Shown: positions 40,449-52,315 of the stretch, one piece after another
Numbering within the stretch: the stretch's first letter is position 1
Layout of the letters: each line of letters opens with the position of its first letter
Origin: Agelas oroides
Taxonomy: Eukaryota; Porifera; Demospongiae; Agelasida; Agelasidae
DNA length: 64,000 nucleotides
NCBI GenBank assembly: GCA_949130485.1
Contig: OX422183.1
Coordinates: 9,514,636 to 9,578,635 of the forward strand
Direction of reading: 5' to 3'
Made by a program: the position numbers and the translations under genes
The notes under the pieces: model-generated
What the model saw: the letters and a program-made list of their open reading frames with translations, nothing else
What the model was told of the DNA's origin: nothing
The model's database searches: none

Positions 40449-42965
40449 GCTGAATGTGCTCTGCTGTTGCATTTTGCACTTTTAACTTGAATGACGGACT
40501 GGTATATAAAGACATGGCTAGCTACTCAGATGAAGTTGTACCAATTTGTAGATTTTTTATATACCTGTATACAATTTGATGCATTGACACACACTCTGAT
40601 GTGCTATATAGCATCCCCAGTGAACAGTGGATAGTGAAACTAATTAATTGGATTACAGCTTACGTGTAACTGTACATCTGTGGTTATCCACCCACCCATA
40701 GTTCTTTAAGGATTTCCTGTCAACTCAGCAGCTGTGGTATCAAACACTATTGTCTAGGTAGGCAGGCTAAAACAATCAGGTCAACTTCACACACCTGAAT
40801 TTGTTTGGTAGTGGCTGGTTTAACCACATGCACTGTGAATAACGTTAGAGAACTGCACTAGGCAACATAAATTGAACGTCAGCTTCACATAGACATAGAC
40901 AGTTATTACCTGTTCCTTCGTACTGTAAATCTAAAAAATTTTATGGTCTTCTTCATTCGCAAAATTTTCAATAGGCAAAAGGTTACGAGCATAATGTGTG
41001 TGTGTTGTGTTTGCAGCTCTGCCTATCATACCACCATGTTTAGTCCACAAGTTATTTCTGTGAAGGAGAGCCAGGTTGGTTGCTGCTGCAGCTGTCATAA
41101 AGAAAATGAGTGATCAAGGTGTGGTAATTTTGTAAGGAGGTTATTTGCAACCACACAAGGACTTGAGGTTATGTGGCCTCAATGTGTTGTTTGTTCATAA
41201 CACTTATTATAAACTGTTATATCTGAAGTAAATGGGGCCATTAGCGTTGTTTGCCCCTAGGATATTTATTTGCAACCACACAAGGTTCTGTGGCCTCAAT
41301 GTGTTGTTTACTTAGAATGTTCATAGTTTGTTCATAACACTTTAAACTGTTATATCTGAAGTAAATGGCGTTGTTTGCTGTCTATGTCACTACTTTCCTC
41401 ATGCTTGGTCCTGTGAGTATAGGTGCATATGGCATTGCACTCAAATTTGCATTGCTTCCTCTGGCCTGGCAATTCCTATACAAGTACATGTGTGAGTTTG
41501 TTGCCGCTTGTATTGTTATGAGTGTGCAGCCCGGGTAATAATTAATACCAACAGCAACATACGAGTGATACTTCTTCCAGTATAGCTTGGTACTGTGATG
41601 AAAATTATTTTATCATGTAAACCTTCGATTTTGTTGCATGCTTAGACATAGCATGTGTAACTGATACAAATTCTCATGTGACTTATATAATTCAAGCGCT
41701 CCACCACTAGTGAGGACTCTAGATGTTCTTGTGGTTGAGATTTGACGAGTAAGAACTTACTTTCAAGCTAAGCACACACAGGCCTTCCTATTTTTCATTG
41801 CTCTTCCATTTTATTGTAACTGAAGAGTAACAAATGAGGGAGGCTAGAATTTTACTACCTGCTGGCTAGATAGGCTAGTTTGTTTACTCACAGCTTCATA
41901 GGCAAAATTAGTGGTGGCTTGTTTGTAGTGTCTTGATAGATGTCTGGATCCTCCCACCACAAATGCAAAGCAACCTGAAACCACTGAAAAGAGCCAGCAG
42001 TCAAAGCATTGACCTTTGATTGAGTTACAACCGCAGACTCTTATGGGAGTGGACCACCCCTTGAGCACTAGGGTATTCATGAAATGATCAATGAAACTCA
42101 TTGCCCTGTAAAAATGGCTGGCCTATAGTGTTCACACAGAACATGTTTCAGCCAATACCAGGCTTCATCAGCTCTGCTGGGGTGAACGGGTGATGAACAT
42201 CTTTGTTAGTACAGAGTTGAAAGTCCCTTATCCAAACTTTACTTCCAGTTATAGATATTTGCTTTGTGAAAAGTGATGTCCTTTGCATTAAGCAGTTACT
42301 TCACTTTTGTCTGATCAGATACTAAAAGTGGAAAGTATAGTTTGTGTGCACAAGTGATACACATTTGCTGTTGGTGTTGCAGTCTGTTTGTTTACAGTAG
42401 AGGGCCAGCTGTAGAGATGGTAGAGAGACCAAGGAATAGCGACTCTTTCTGCAAGTAAGCTAAGTCAATCAAGGTGTAAGGTTGCTGCCACCATCAAACA
42501 GTTTTCATTATCTCACTTCTCAATAGTGATTCAATTATGTATAACCACTAACATGTGCACCATAATCCCCTAGCAACCCTAGCTGCCCCCTAGCCCACCT
42601 GACCTTGAGTGGAAAAGGTCATTCTGTTACAAGTACAAAACTAAAGCACATTTTACTGATAATCATGTACTGGCTATAGCAAATCACTTTGCCAATTCTT
42701 ATTATGTATGGTATTATGTACCATGAAGGTAGGTTGGGCATTCCACATTTAATCTGAGAAGTTTTTTTAGTTCACACTAGTAGAACTGTAATGCTGTAGC
42801 TTGCTGTGTCAGTTTATAGATGAAGGTAACTTCTTAGGTTGGGTATTACCATGTTTTACTTGGTTGTAATCCATTCAGTGTAGTTAGTTGTTGGAGCATA
42901 TTGTCAATCCTCATTCATGGTCTCTTGTATGTTCCGAGATGAACTTTTGGAATAACTGTACAGTG

Positions 42966-43385
42966 TACCCTCGTTCCCAGGTCTTCCTGCCATCAAGTTT
43001 TTGACAGCTTACAGTATGCAAAAACAGAGGAGAAAGGCTTGGTCCATTTTATGACATGAATTACATCAATATCTACCTAGGCAGACAGAGGGGGGAGGGT
43101 CCCCGATCGAAAGAATGCATTTTACACATGCATTCTTTGTTCCGAACAATAAGTGGTACGTTTTCTGCTTTGTGAACATTTGGAACTCCAGCACTAGGAC
43201 AGATGCTACAAGGATAGGCTCCTAGCTTGTTCTTTCGGTCTAGGACCCCTCTCTCCATCTGTCCACCTAGGTAGACATTGACGTAATTCACATGATAAAA
43301 AGGGACCAGACCATCTCCCTCTGTTTTTGCATACACTGTATAAGCTATCAAAACTGCACAGAGGGAAGGCTTGGAAACGAGGCTA
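42966..43385. mobile_element. TAGCCTCG-family MITE, same subtype as 5328-5750
   Basis: TACCCTCGTTCCCAGG at the left and TTGGAAACGAGGCTA at the right. The interior aligns throughout with 5328-5750, including the TATGCAAAAACAGAGG and CTACCTAGG...GACAGAGGGGGGAGGG blocks. The flanking 9-mers (TGTACAGTG and GTATAGGTG) no longer match clearly, so it is an older insertion. Confidence 0.8.
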
Positions 43386-44979
43386 GTATAGGTGCCTACA
43401 CACTGTTGAGGCTATTATCTTGTCCACATGACCAAGACGGTTCAGTGTGTCACTGTGATATGTTGTGCTCAAACCACACTGGTTTATTGAGGGTTTAGCT
43501 ATACAGTAGTTCATGAAGATAAGGGTTGAGACTACACGTGGAATAGCATTGACAATCAGTGAACCACATCTCCCATGGAAAAAGTTACTGACAGCGCAGG
43601 ATGCAGTTTTAAATTAGCTAATACCAGCTGTGGTGGGGAGACCATGAATGGTACTGGTATCTCATTCAAGAAAGGCAATCAGGTGGCTGACCTTATTCAC
43701 ATGGTAAGTACATAAGAACACCTTTCTTCTGTGCTACAGGGAAAGTGTGAGTGACTCATGTTCAGGCAATGACAAAAATTAGCTATAAATCTTATGGTTG
43801 TACAAGTATAAACTCTTGGCTTGTATCTGGCCTCCTTCAATGGCTCTCCCTACACAGACAAAAGAAAAATCCAAAAGGAAATGGGTTCGTACTGCAAGTG
43901 ACAGAAAGTTGGGCGGGGCCTAGAAATGAGGCTAGTTGTGTGTGATGTTGGTTGCACAACTGCGTAGGTGGGCACACCAACAACCTACCTACGTTCAATT
44001 AAGTCCTCTCTAATATCTTCTCTCTACACTGTACGTCACTTGCATGATAATTTATTCCAGGCCCTCTCTTGCTTTTCTGTATGGCAAGTGACAGACAGCA
44101 GGCCTGGGAACAAGGCTAGGTTGTATATATGCAATGTGCTGAGACTGTTGGCATAGAAACAGCCTAATCAGTAGTGACTTTGTGGTTTCTTAGAAGGTGT
44201 TTGTATATACACAGATGGTGAACAGCTGGCTTCCTGCTTAGCTAGCAAACCTTCAGGGTCAGTTATGATATTGCATGCCAAACTGATTGCATTCTAAGGT
44301 TCCGCATTGTTTACATAAATACAACTGGCTTCCTGTTTATGGTGTGATAACGCCTGCTCCCGGAGTAATTTAGGCAGGGCGTGCGAAATAGCTGGACCCA
44401 GTTCGTAATGCATGCACCTGAGAGTGCTACAAAGATCTGGGAATGAGGCCAGCACATACGGAATTTCGCGGTGGCCATGCATATTTGGACGGTATTGTTT
44501 GGAGTAGAATTTATGTCAGTTAAAACATTGGTCCAGCAGTCGCAGGGTCAGCCGGACCTGCTCCACTGCCCATGTGTGACTTAGTGAGATTTCTGACTTC
44601 AGAGCAGACAATTACACAGTTGCACAGAAATTTTCACACTAGCCTGCTTTCTAGGCTTTCCATACAGCTATAGATTGAAAAGTGGAATAGGAAAATGAGA
44701 AGATTGATGTCACAGTGTCGAGATAGCTTCCCATTAATTGTGTATGGACACAAGACTATTAGACTGAATACTAGATATTATGCATGTATAAATGATGCCT
44801 TGTGCAAGAACCCAGAGACTGGGTTTCAATTTTCAGCCTATCAACCTGTAACATCTGGAACAGTGCTGGTTAGGTAACACACAGTTTGTACACAGAGTGC
44901 AAGTCCCATCAAATTGTTTGTCATCTTGTGACTGGACTGGCTAAATTAGGTACACCATACATGGAAGTACGCTTTTGAT

Positions 44980-45053
44980 TAACCTCGTACCCAGGCCACG
45001 TGGGAGGAGGGAAAAGCTTTTCCCTCCTCCCACGTGGCCTGGGTATGAGGCTA
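44980..45053. mobile_element. 74-bp near-perfect palindromic MITE
   Basis: TAACCTCGTACCCAGGCC, then CACGTGGGAGGAGGGAAAAG, centred on AAGCTT, then the exact complement. It is flanked by GCTTTTGAT (44971-44979) and GCTTTTTGAT, a 9-bp duplication with one extra T. Each arm has a CACGTG E-box. Transcribed, it would form an almost uninterrupted hairpin of about 35 bp. Confidence 0.88.
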
Positions 45054-46074
45054 GCTTTTTGATCCACTAAGTCCAACAGTCCAATGTCACATTTTCCAGT
45101 GATAATTAAGTCAGCCTCATTTTCTCTCCATGTAATATAGACCTGGATGACTGCTGTTTGAGTTACTCAATTTTCTATAAAATTTAACGCATTCGCAAAC
45201 ATGGGTCTGGACAATGTGGATGTGCAGATAGCACATGTACATATCTACATTCCACAAACTAGCTGAGAGCCTAATCTGCTTCACGAGCCTTGCACTAAGT
45301 GTTCTGTAATCTGGCACATGGCCAGTTGGGTAGTGCAATTCTCAGCTGACTCAAGTGTTTATTCTTTCACTGTCTTTCAATCTTCTACCATTGTGACAAG
45401 CATTCCCTACTGTTCATACTGACAAAGCTGTTTGCACTAAGTGCTCTGTTTCATCAGCATTCCATCAGACAACCATGTTGATGTATGCCTACTTATCGTA
45501 AATGACATTGAATAATGTTCTAATACACTCCTGCCATTACAACCTGTGTAGGCTTGCACTATCAGCTCAGTAGGGATACACCCAGCATGTTGCATCATAA
45601 TATTTTTCATGCCATCTTGAGTACAGTATAGCCTCATTCCTGGACTCTCACACACCCAGCTTTCATCACTTGCAGTATGAATGCTCAGGGTATGAGAGCC
45701 TGGGAACAGGGGTAGGTACATGTAGAGTCCACAAGCCGCTGCTTAAGTTATTGCATGAGCAATATAGTGAGTCTATAATTTGTGCCTGTTGTAGTACTGT
45801 AACGAATGCATATTTTGCACATTTGTATTTTACCCTCGCAACACACGCTTCTACTATTTGGATACATTGGATTGTGACTGTGATTCACATCTGATTGGAT
45901 GAATAAGTGCAATTAGTGACTGTACACCTTGGGAAATAGGTTTAGTGATAACTGTTGATGTAATTTGTAATGCTGAGTCATACTGTTTGTTTTCCCTGGC
46001 TTGTTTGTTGCTACTGTTATCAAAAACAGGATGGTTGTTGTGTCATTTGTGCTAGCCTCTTCCCAGGCTTTCTC
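45054..46074. other. No gene recognised
   Basis: AT-rich sequence with one decayed TAGCCTC inverted repeat at about 45631-45715. Nothing else that can be supported. Confidence 0.4.
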
Positions 46075-46471
46075 TAGCCTCGTTCCCAGGCCCCGCCCAG
46101 CTTTCCGTCGCTTATTAGTACGGTAAAGCGGGAGAGGGCCTGGTATCTTTTCTCACGTGAGTGACGTCAGGATAGAAAGGATGGTAGAAAGGGTTTAATT
46201 GTGCGTGGGCGCACCGGGCCCAGAACAGCGAAAAGAGCCAAGGTACCAGGTAACTTACCACACGTATCTAGCTAGCGGGAGGCGACTGTCTTACACACCG
46301 AGCGTTGAGCGTGTAGTCGGTTTAAAATACGTGAAATGCAGCCTGTTAGTTCTGCAAAATTTCGCCATTTTCCGATTACGTCATGCTCACGTGAGAAAAG
46401 ATACCAGGCTCTCCACGGCTTTTCCGTACTGCAAGCGACGGAAAGCTGGGCGGGGCCTGGGAACGAGGCTA
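46075..46471. mobile_element. TAGCCTCG-family MITE with perfect 9-bp target duplication
   Basis: Ends TAGCCTCGTTCCCAGGCCCC and GGGGCCTGGGAACGAGGCTA with perfect pairing over about 30 bp. Flanks are GGCTTTCTC at 46066-46074 and 46472-46480. TCACGTGAGTGACGTCAGG lies at about 46153. The high symmetry suggests a young copy. Confidence 0.92.
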
Positions 46472-46481
46472 GGCTTTCTCC

Positions 46482-48270
46482 TCAAAAAGTTGGGGGGTGG
46501 GGGGGTGGGGGGGTGGGAGAAGAACTGTCAACGTCTAGTGTTGGGTCATCATTCAATGTATGACAAACCCACTTTAGTAATAAAAGTCATGTAATGTTGC
46601 CATGTGATGTGGGTACTATACCTAGTAGCAACACAAGCTAATAACAACCTCACTCTTAGGTACCCATGTACAGCCTCACTCTTTGTTCTCAAGGTATGCA
46701 CAGCTCTGTTGAGTTTCAATACACACTTCTTACAAGCAAATTGAGAGCTGTGAAGTACGTTGAGCAAGCTGGTCTGGCAAACCAACCACAGTGAAGTTTG
46801 ATCTCAGATTCTTTGGGCCTGCACATTCAAAAACTGCTTTTCACCAACCTTGACAATTTTATGCAGAGTATGCTAAATTGTCACATGTGACCACCAGTTT
46901 CAGGCGCCAGAAGTTGATAAATATTTACCATGGATGTTACCAGGCTCACTCCTCCCCCCATTTTCTGAGAAGAGTGCATGGGAACGAGCCTAACTATGTG
47001 CTCCACACATGGTATATACATAATCTTTACAGTCAATTTCAGTTCCTTCATACTTCGTGATGACCCTTGTGACTATTATTGAAACAGTTTCTGTTTGTCA
47101 ACCTTCATGGAAACTTCACAACCTGGACTATGCACTTTGTGTAATCCTTGACAAACATAGTTTTGTGAAAACTTACATGTATACATGAATACGTAAAGTA
47201 GAACTGAAATTAATCAGGTCCAGAGATTTGTTCTCATAGAAAAGTACCTGTGTTTATCATTAAGTTGTACTCGAATTTGCACTGTCTGCTTTCTGTTCAA
47301 GTCTTGCACGGAACCACTTTGACATTCAAAGTAAACTCTAACAGCGAGTATCTTGATGTTGTGAATACAGAAAAACTTCAATGACAAACAAATGGTACCT
47401 AAATAAAGCAAGCATCAATTAGGTTCTCTCTCCTGTGCATCTCTCTGGTTTCATTTTGATACTTGTAACCCTGGTTTATGAAAGAGTACCCATGGGCAGT
47501 GTTATACGTTTTCAAAAGAGAGGAGTGGGTGCATGTTGTTTACGTAGTAAGCATAATCTCATTCCCAGGCCCCACCCAGCTTTCTGTCACATGTAGTATG
47601 AAGAAACAGAAGAGGGCTTAGAATGATTTATCATGTGAGTAGCATAGAGGATGGAGAGAAAGTAGAGAGGATGTAATTGAACCTATGCAGATTTCAATTG
47701 TGCCTATGCACACAGTTATGTGATGATGGTGAACATAACTGTTTTAGCTGGGGCCTGTTCTCACAGTTTGTCATATGCTAAGTATAAACAAGGCTCCAGG
47801 GAAAAAAAGCCAGTTTGGTATTTATTATCGCTTTAGAAGCCATTCTCAAAGGTGAACAGTGATCAGTTTGCTAGGTAAGTGAGCAAGTCACTCCAATTTA
47901 CAGGTTTGTGTACTTTCACCCTTGACTTGCTGTGTTTCTAGGCAATTCAAGAGTATATAGTGCCATTCGGTCTCCCATAAAGTTTTCACAATTAACGGGT
48001 ACAATTCAAATGAAACTGGCAGCAAAGTGTGGGCAAGTTTGTGTCCACCTGTTTGCAATAAGTTCTCTCTGCCCGTGATGTTTCTCACAGTGTATATTTT
48101 TTGTCCATTTTGGGAGGTTAGTAATAAACACCTGAACATTTTGGTGTGGTCTATGACTCCTCAGCTATTCTGTATGAGATTGTAGGGATTCAATGGCACA
48201 AGGTTAATATTGTCATCCTGTTGCTATGGTAATGATGACGTGTGCTTTGTTTCATTTCAGAGTGACAGAA
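46482..48270. other. Intergenic, no gene recognised
   Basis: A GGGGGTG-rich run (46489-46521) and a decayed TAGCCTC element starting near 47548. The minus-strand open frame at 47888-48139 has no recognisable domain or splice context. Confidence 0.4.
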
Positions 48271-48279
48271 TTTCAGTGA

Positions 48280-48665
48280 TCATGAAGTAAACAGAATTAC
48301 CTAGAGGTGAAGACAAGGCAAGATCAACAAGATCAGCAAGAACTGAAAAGACGTTACCAACTTCCCAAAGAAGAAAATCTACCTTCACATCCAAACTGTC
48401 CCTGCACTTGTCTATGAACTTATATCTTCCTTGTCCAAAGCTTTTGCATGATCCAGGTTCAAATATATTACTTCACTGCATTGTGATGATAATGATGGCA
48501 TAGCTGTGTTGGTGTCTCTGACATAATAATCTCTCTTCCACTTCCCCTCACACTTTTGACATGTTTATCAACAGTCATTCATGCAATAGTACCTCTACTG
48601 CAAGCTCTGAGAATACACTGAATGTAACTGCTGCATGTTGTTATCTTGGATATGTAGCTACATGT
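48280..48665 (+). pseudogene. Decayed copy of the proline-rich receptor tail
   Basis: Bases about 48538-48640 translate in one frame to SPHTFDMFINSHSCNSTSTASSENTLNVTAAC. This aligns with PPHTSDVYISATVSSTSTAS...TLDDDTAVT of the plus-strand receptor tail at 21230-21330. Upstream (about 48262-48340), the purine-rich AGGTGAAGACAAGGC stretch corresponds to its basic region but contains in-frame stops. The copy is in the opposite orientation to gene B, which ends 230 bp downstream. It is broken and probably not expressed as protein. Confidence 0.5.
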
Positions 48666-48896
48666 TGATAGTGCTAAATGCTAGTTACTTAAAAATGTGC
48701 AGAAAAGTACAAAGAATAACCACTACATTTTGCTGTACAATTATACACAATAGTGACTCATTTACTGTCTAATAAGTGTCCTTTCTACAATGGTATCTTC
48801 TACATATCTCGTACACAGGCCTCCACCCAAATTATCACCATGGCTGAAATCTGAGTGGAGGAACAGGAACGAGACTAGTGGTGTATTATCGCATCA

Positions 48897-51800
48897 CTAG
48901 TCTTGATGCTCTATCTGAGCATACTGCACAGGGTCATCACTGGCTGGTGGCAGGACTTGAGTCTGTTTCACTGCCTCAAGCTGCGCATACACCAGGTGTG
49001 AACTTGCCACTGGAGCCAGAGGGCTGGGCTGCAGTAAGTGGTCATTTGACCCTTCACTGTCTGTTGAAGGGGGAGTTGTGGTAGAGTCTGATGACTGGGT
49101 CCTGGGTACAGTGTTTTCAGGATCGCTAGCAACTGGTGCGCTTGTGGTCAGTTCACTATTAACATAAACTAACTCAGCTGCAGTAGTTGGAGGTTTGTAA
49201 AGTGGTATTGGTCCACCAAGTGAAGGGCTATGTGTGTAACAAAAATTGTTAAGAGTTAGTAACACTGTAAATGATCACTATTTGGCGTACCTTTCTGAGT
49301 AGTCATTATCCACATAGCCTGTTACATAAGAAGGGGAAGAAATTGAGCTCTTATGATCGTATTAAACTTCATTTTCTCATTCAATTTTACCTTTGTTGTG
49401 TCTGTTCTTATATTTTCTGTAACATATAATCCCAATTACTACTCCAATCAGTGCTCCACCAATGGCTACAATCACTCCGGTGGTAATGGCTATACGAATT
49501 GTATCAATGATCACACAGTTATTAATAAGGTAATGTAATTGATTTGGTTAAGTGAAACTATATACTTCACCTATTAGGGTGGTGCTGCCTTCTTGCTGCT
49601 TGTTGTCACTTTCAGTACCCAGAGTACTGGTGGTAGTGCTGGCAGTAGTGCTGACAGCAGTGGTCTGGAACTCTGTGTTGCCACCTGAACAAACTAAATA
49701 GTAAAGAGAACACACTGGTTTGATTACTTCAGTGTAAATAGAATAAGACCCCCTAAGACACCTGGCTTGAGCTTTCAGTGCTCTGCCACTGAGCTACGTA
49801 CGACAGTCAGACAACCACCACCCCTCACAATCCTCTATATGTATTGCTGTGTTTGATTCCCAGCAGCTGCCAACCTTTTCACTTTCCTCCGTTTTCGTCC
49901 CATAACATCTAAATCTTTATTTCCAAAATGAGGTAAGATGTAAGCAAGGTCCCTACTTACCAACTTCAACTGCTTCACTAGGTGCAGACATTCCGGCACT
50001 GTTTCCTGCACTGATCCTCACAACAGTGGTGCATATATCCACATTTTGGGGTAGACTCACTAGACTGATGGTAAAATCTGCATTTTCTTGTCCTAGTTCA
50101 TGTGTCACGTTTAACTCTCTCAAAATTCTTCCAGTAGAGCTCATTAGTGTGATGAGAAAAAACTCTGGCATTCTACTAACACATGTAGCATCCACCTATG
50201 GGTTAGGAGGAATATTCAAACATTAACTGCATGCTGCCATAAAGTGAATCGTCATGAACTCACATCGATATGAATGTGTACAACATCAGCTTCTAATGTG
50301 AGTGAAATACTCTCAGCCACTATACTGTGAGGAACTGTAATAGATGACAGGAGAGCAACAGTTAAATCTGTTGGAGAGACCTAAAGGCCTACAGTAACAG
50401 TAAGAAAAAATGTCCTTCAGTAACTTGTTTACCTTGAGGTGTGCTGTCCTGTACTGGTTCACTCAATTTACCCTCACCACCAGCATTCCAAGCCGAGACT
50501 TGGTACATGGGACACAGATCATCATCTTTGCTGCTGAGGGTGAAGCTCTCTGTCTTGTTCACACTCCCAATCATCCTCCTGGTATACTGGACATCAATAG
50601 TGTACAGTGTGTAGTGTGTTATGTGGGGGTCCACCTGGATGACATCTGATTCTCTGTTCATTGTGTAGTAGGGAGGTTTCCACTGCAGTTGAGTGGAAGA
50701 GTTCTGAGAACTGATTGTCACACTCTCAGGAGGTGGTAGGGGACCTGTGAGAGTGTGTATGGACATGATCCCATATAACTTATAGCCTATAGAAGGACCT
50801 AAGATTTGTGTCTGGAGCAACTATTCTTGCATGTGCAGTGTTCATGCATGGTTACCTCCATGCAAAGAATGAAAAACTACATTTTGTTGAGTGGTATTCA
50901 GGAATTACGCACTGTTGCTCTCTTCAGAAGACTCATGCTCATCAAAGTATTGTGAGCTACTTGACATGATGGTTTTGGTGAACTGATTATTCAAGCAACT
51001 AATATAGCCAACAGCATTCGCAAGCTGCAGCTCTATGCAACTGTATACAGTGGCCTATAAAACAAAAGATGGATAAGGTAGCTGACAGCAGTTTATTCGC
51101 AGACTTCTACAAACAGCTGCCCTCCTAATGTGCAACTGATGTACTGGACATCATTGCACAGTGTCAGTGATTCTGTATGTACTCATGCACATATGCTACT
51201 GTTTCAAGTGGGCACAAGATCTGCATAAGAACACTGTAGACCCTCGCTCCTCCTGGTTAAGAATCTAAAATGTCTGTAGCAGTTCATGAGCATCCTGAAA
51301 ATTGAATTTCTAGTCCCCATAGTTACCATGGAGAATGATAATGGTTCTACATATCATGCAAGAATCAGTACTTTTGTCTGACTTTGTGCAGCTGTATTGG
51401 GGCTACAAGAACTACGGAAATTGATTCCAAGACTCTGTAATGTGTCTAGCAGACAGAACCTCTTTTCTGTTAGCTATGTGACCCATTTATCAATAGATTC
51501 AGATACCGTTATGCACATAGGTGCATAGTTGTACTAAATTCAGTGTTGTAGTTTTGAGCCCGATACTGGGCCGGGCTTACCATACTTGCTCTTCATCTCA
51601 CCTGGGCTAATCTTGTTCATGTTTGTTCCATCAATGCATTGTATTCTTTCAAACGTACCTCGCTAATCCCACCTCCCTTGTGCATTCACTTCTGACTCAA
51701 TACAGGGGAAGGAAGGCTTTCAAGATGCTGTGGTACGATGATCCCTATCACAGTTTACACGTAAGGTTTTTTGCCATTGTCTCTTGTTGTTTCCACATGT

Positions 51801-52255
51801 ATTGCTACAACCTGTATTGTACCAATACATGTAGAAATATTTGAAATGCATTTTATATGGAATATGCATATCCCATCCATATACACACATATAGTACAAT
51901 TTCCCGTTTTCACCACAAGTGTGGGGCCTTGTGTGAATATTACTTAGCCATCCTTATATGTTTTTACACTAACCTTGAACTGTCAGTGTATTGTTGTGCA
52001 GGTACAGGAATTGTGACTCTCTGTAAATTCTGCAGCAGATATTGAACATACTGCAAGTATGGTTGCCATTGACTGTCAGTGTGTCAGTGGCATTTAGCCC
52101 CCCGGGTCTTCTGAGTCTTGATCTGTAACAATCTCTCTCTGTTTCTGCCCTTCTTCCATTCAACAACCAAGTAGGTGGAAACTCACCATCTGGTCCAGTG
52201 CATGTAAAGTCAACTGACACAGCAGGGGCTACAATCACAACATCACAACTCATAC
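48897..52255 (-). CDS. Gene B: Ig-FN3-FN3 receptor with two ITIM-like motifs (first exon not found)
   Basis: Eight exons, in order: 51974-52255, 50433-50744, 50264-50334, 49961-50195, 49571-49684, 49391-49489, 49291-49318, 48897-49227. Phases agree throughout. The first exon is an Ig-like domain (FTC, TWLLNGRRAE, NHTCSMF). Next are an FN3 (WKPPYYTM, CPMYQVSAWNAGGEG), a second FN3 split at a phase-0 intron (ISAGNSAGMSAPSE), and a 38-codon Thr/Ser stalk. The transmembrane exon has 33 codons, the same as gene A. The tail carries GYVDNDYSE, LVYVNSE (a YxN Grb2-type site), LVYAQL (Y codon 48987-48989) and VQYAQI (Y codon 48921-48923), the last two fitting the ITIM consensus. The acceptor of the transmembrane exon (GTATAG) is weak. 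No signal-peptide exon ending in phase 1 was found above 52.3 kb. Confidence 0.83.
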
Positions 52256-52315
52256 CTGCAAAAATATATTTTTGTATATCATGAGGGTTGCATGTGTTTC
52301 GCATTACAGTAAATT

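Larger units (their letters stand above)
40321..44979. other. Gene-free stretch with several MITEs
   Basis: Contains MITEs at 40378-40448 and 42966-43385, the fold-back relative at about 41495-41600, and a direct duplication at about 41140-41240 and 41260-41370 (GCAACCACACAAGG, CTCAATGTGTTGTTT). Decayed TAGCCTC pieces lie near 43860-43930 and 44060-44116. No exon is supported, although a short minus-strand open stretch between a CAG acceptor and GTGAGT donor at about 41895-41981 was noted. Confidence 0.5.

Noticed and set aside
47888-48139. 83-codon minus-strand open frame as a small gene
   Set aside because: Not recognised, no splice sites or signal peptide, and length expected by chance in this sequence.
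49740-49803. tRNA-like segment on the minus strand (GTAGCTCAGTGGCAGAGCAC, an A-box and D-arm)
   Set aside because: The anticodon arm is poor and no B box follows at the right distance, so it is neither a functional tRNA nor a clear SINE.
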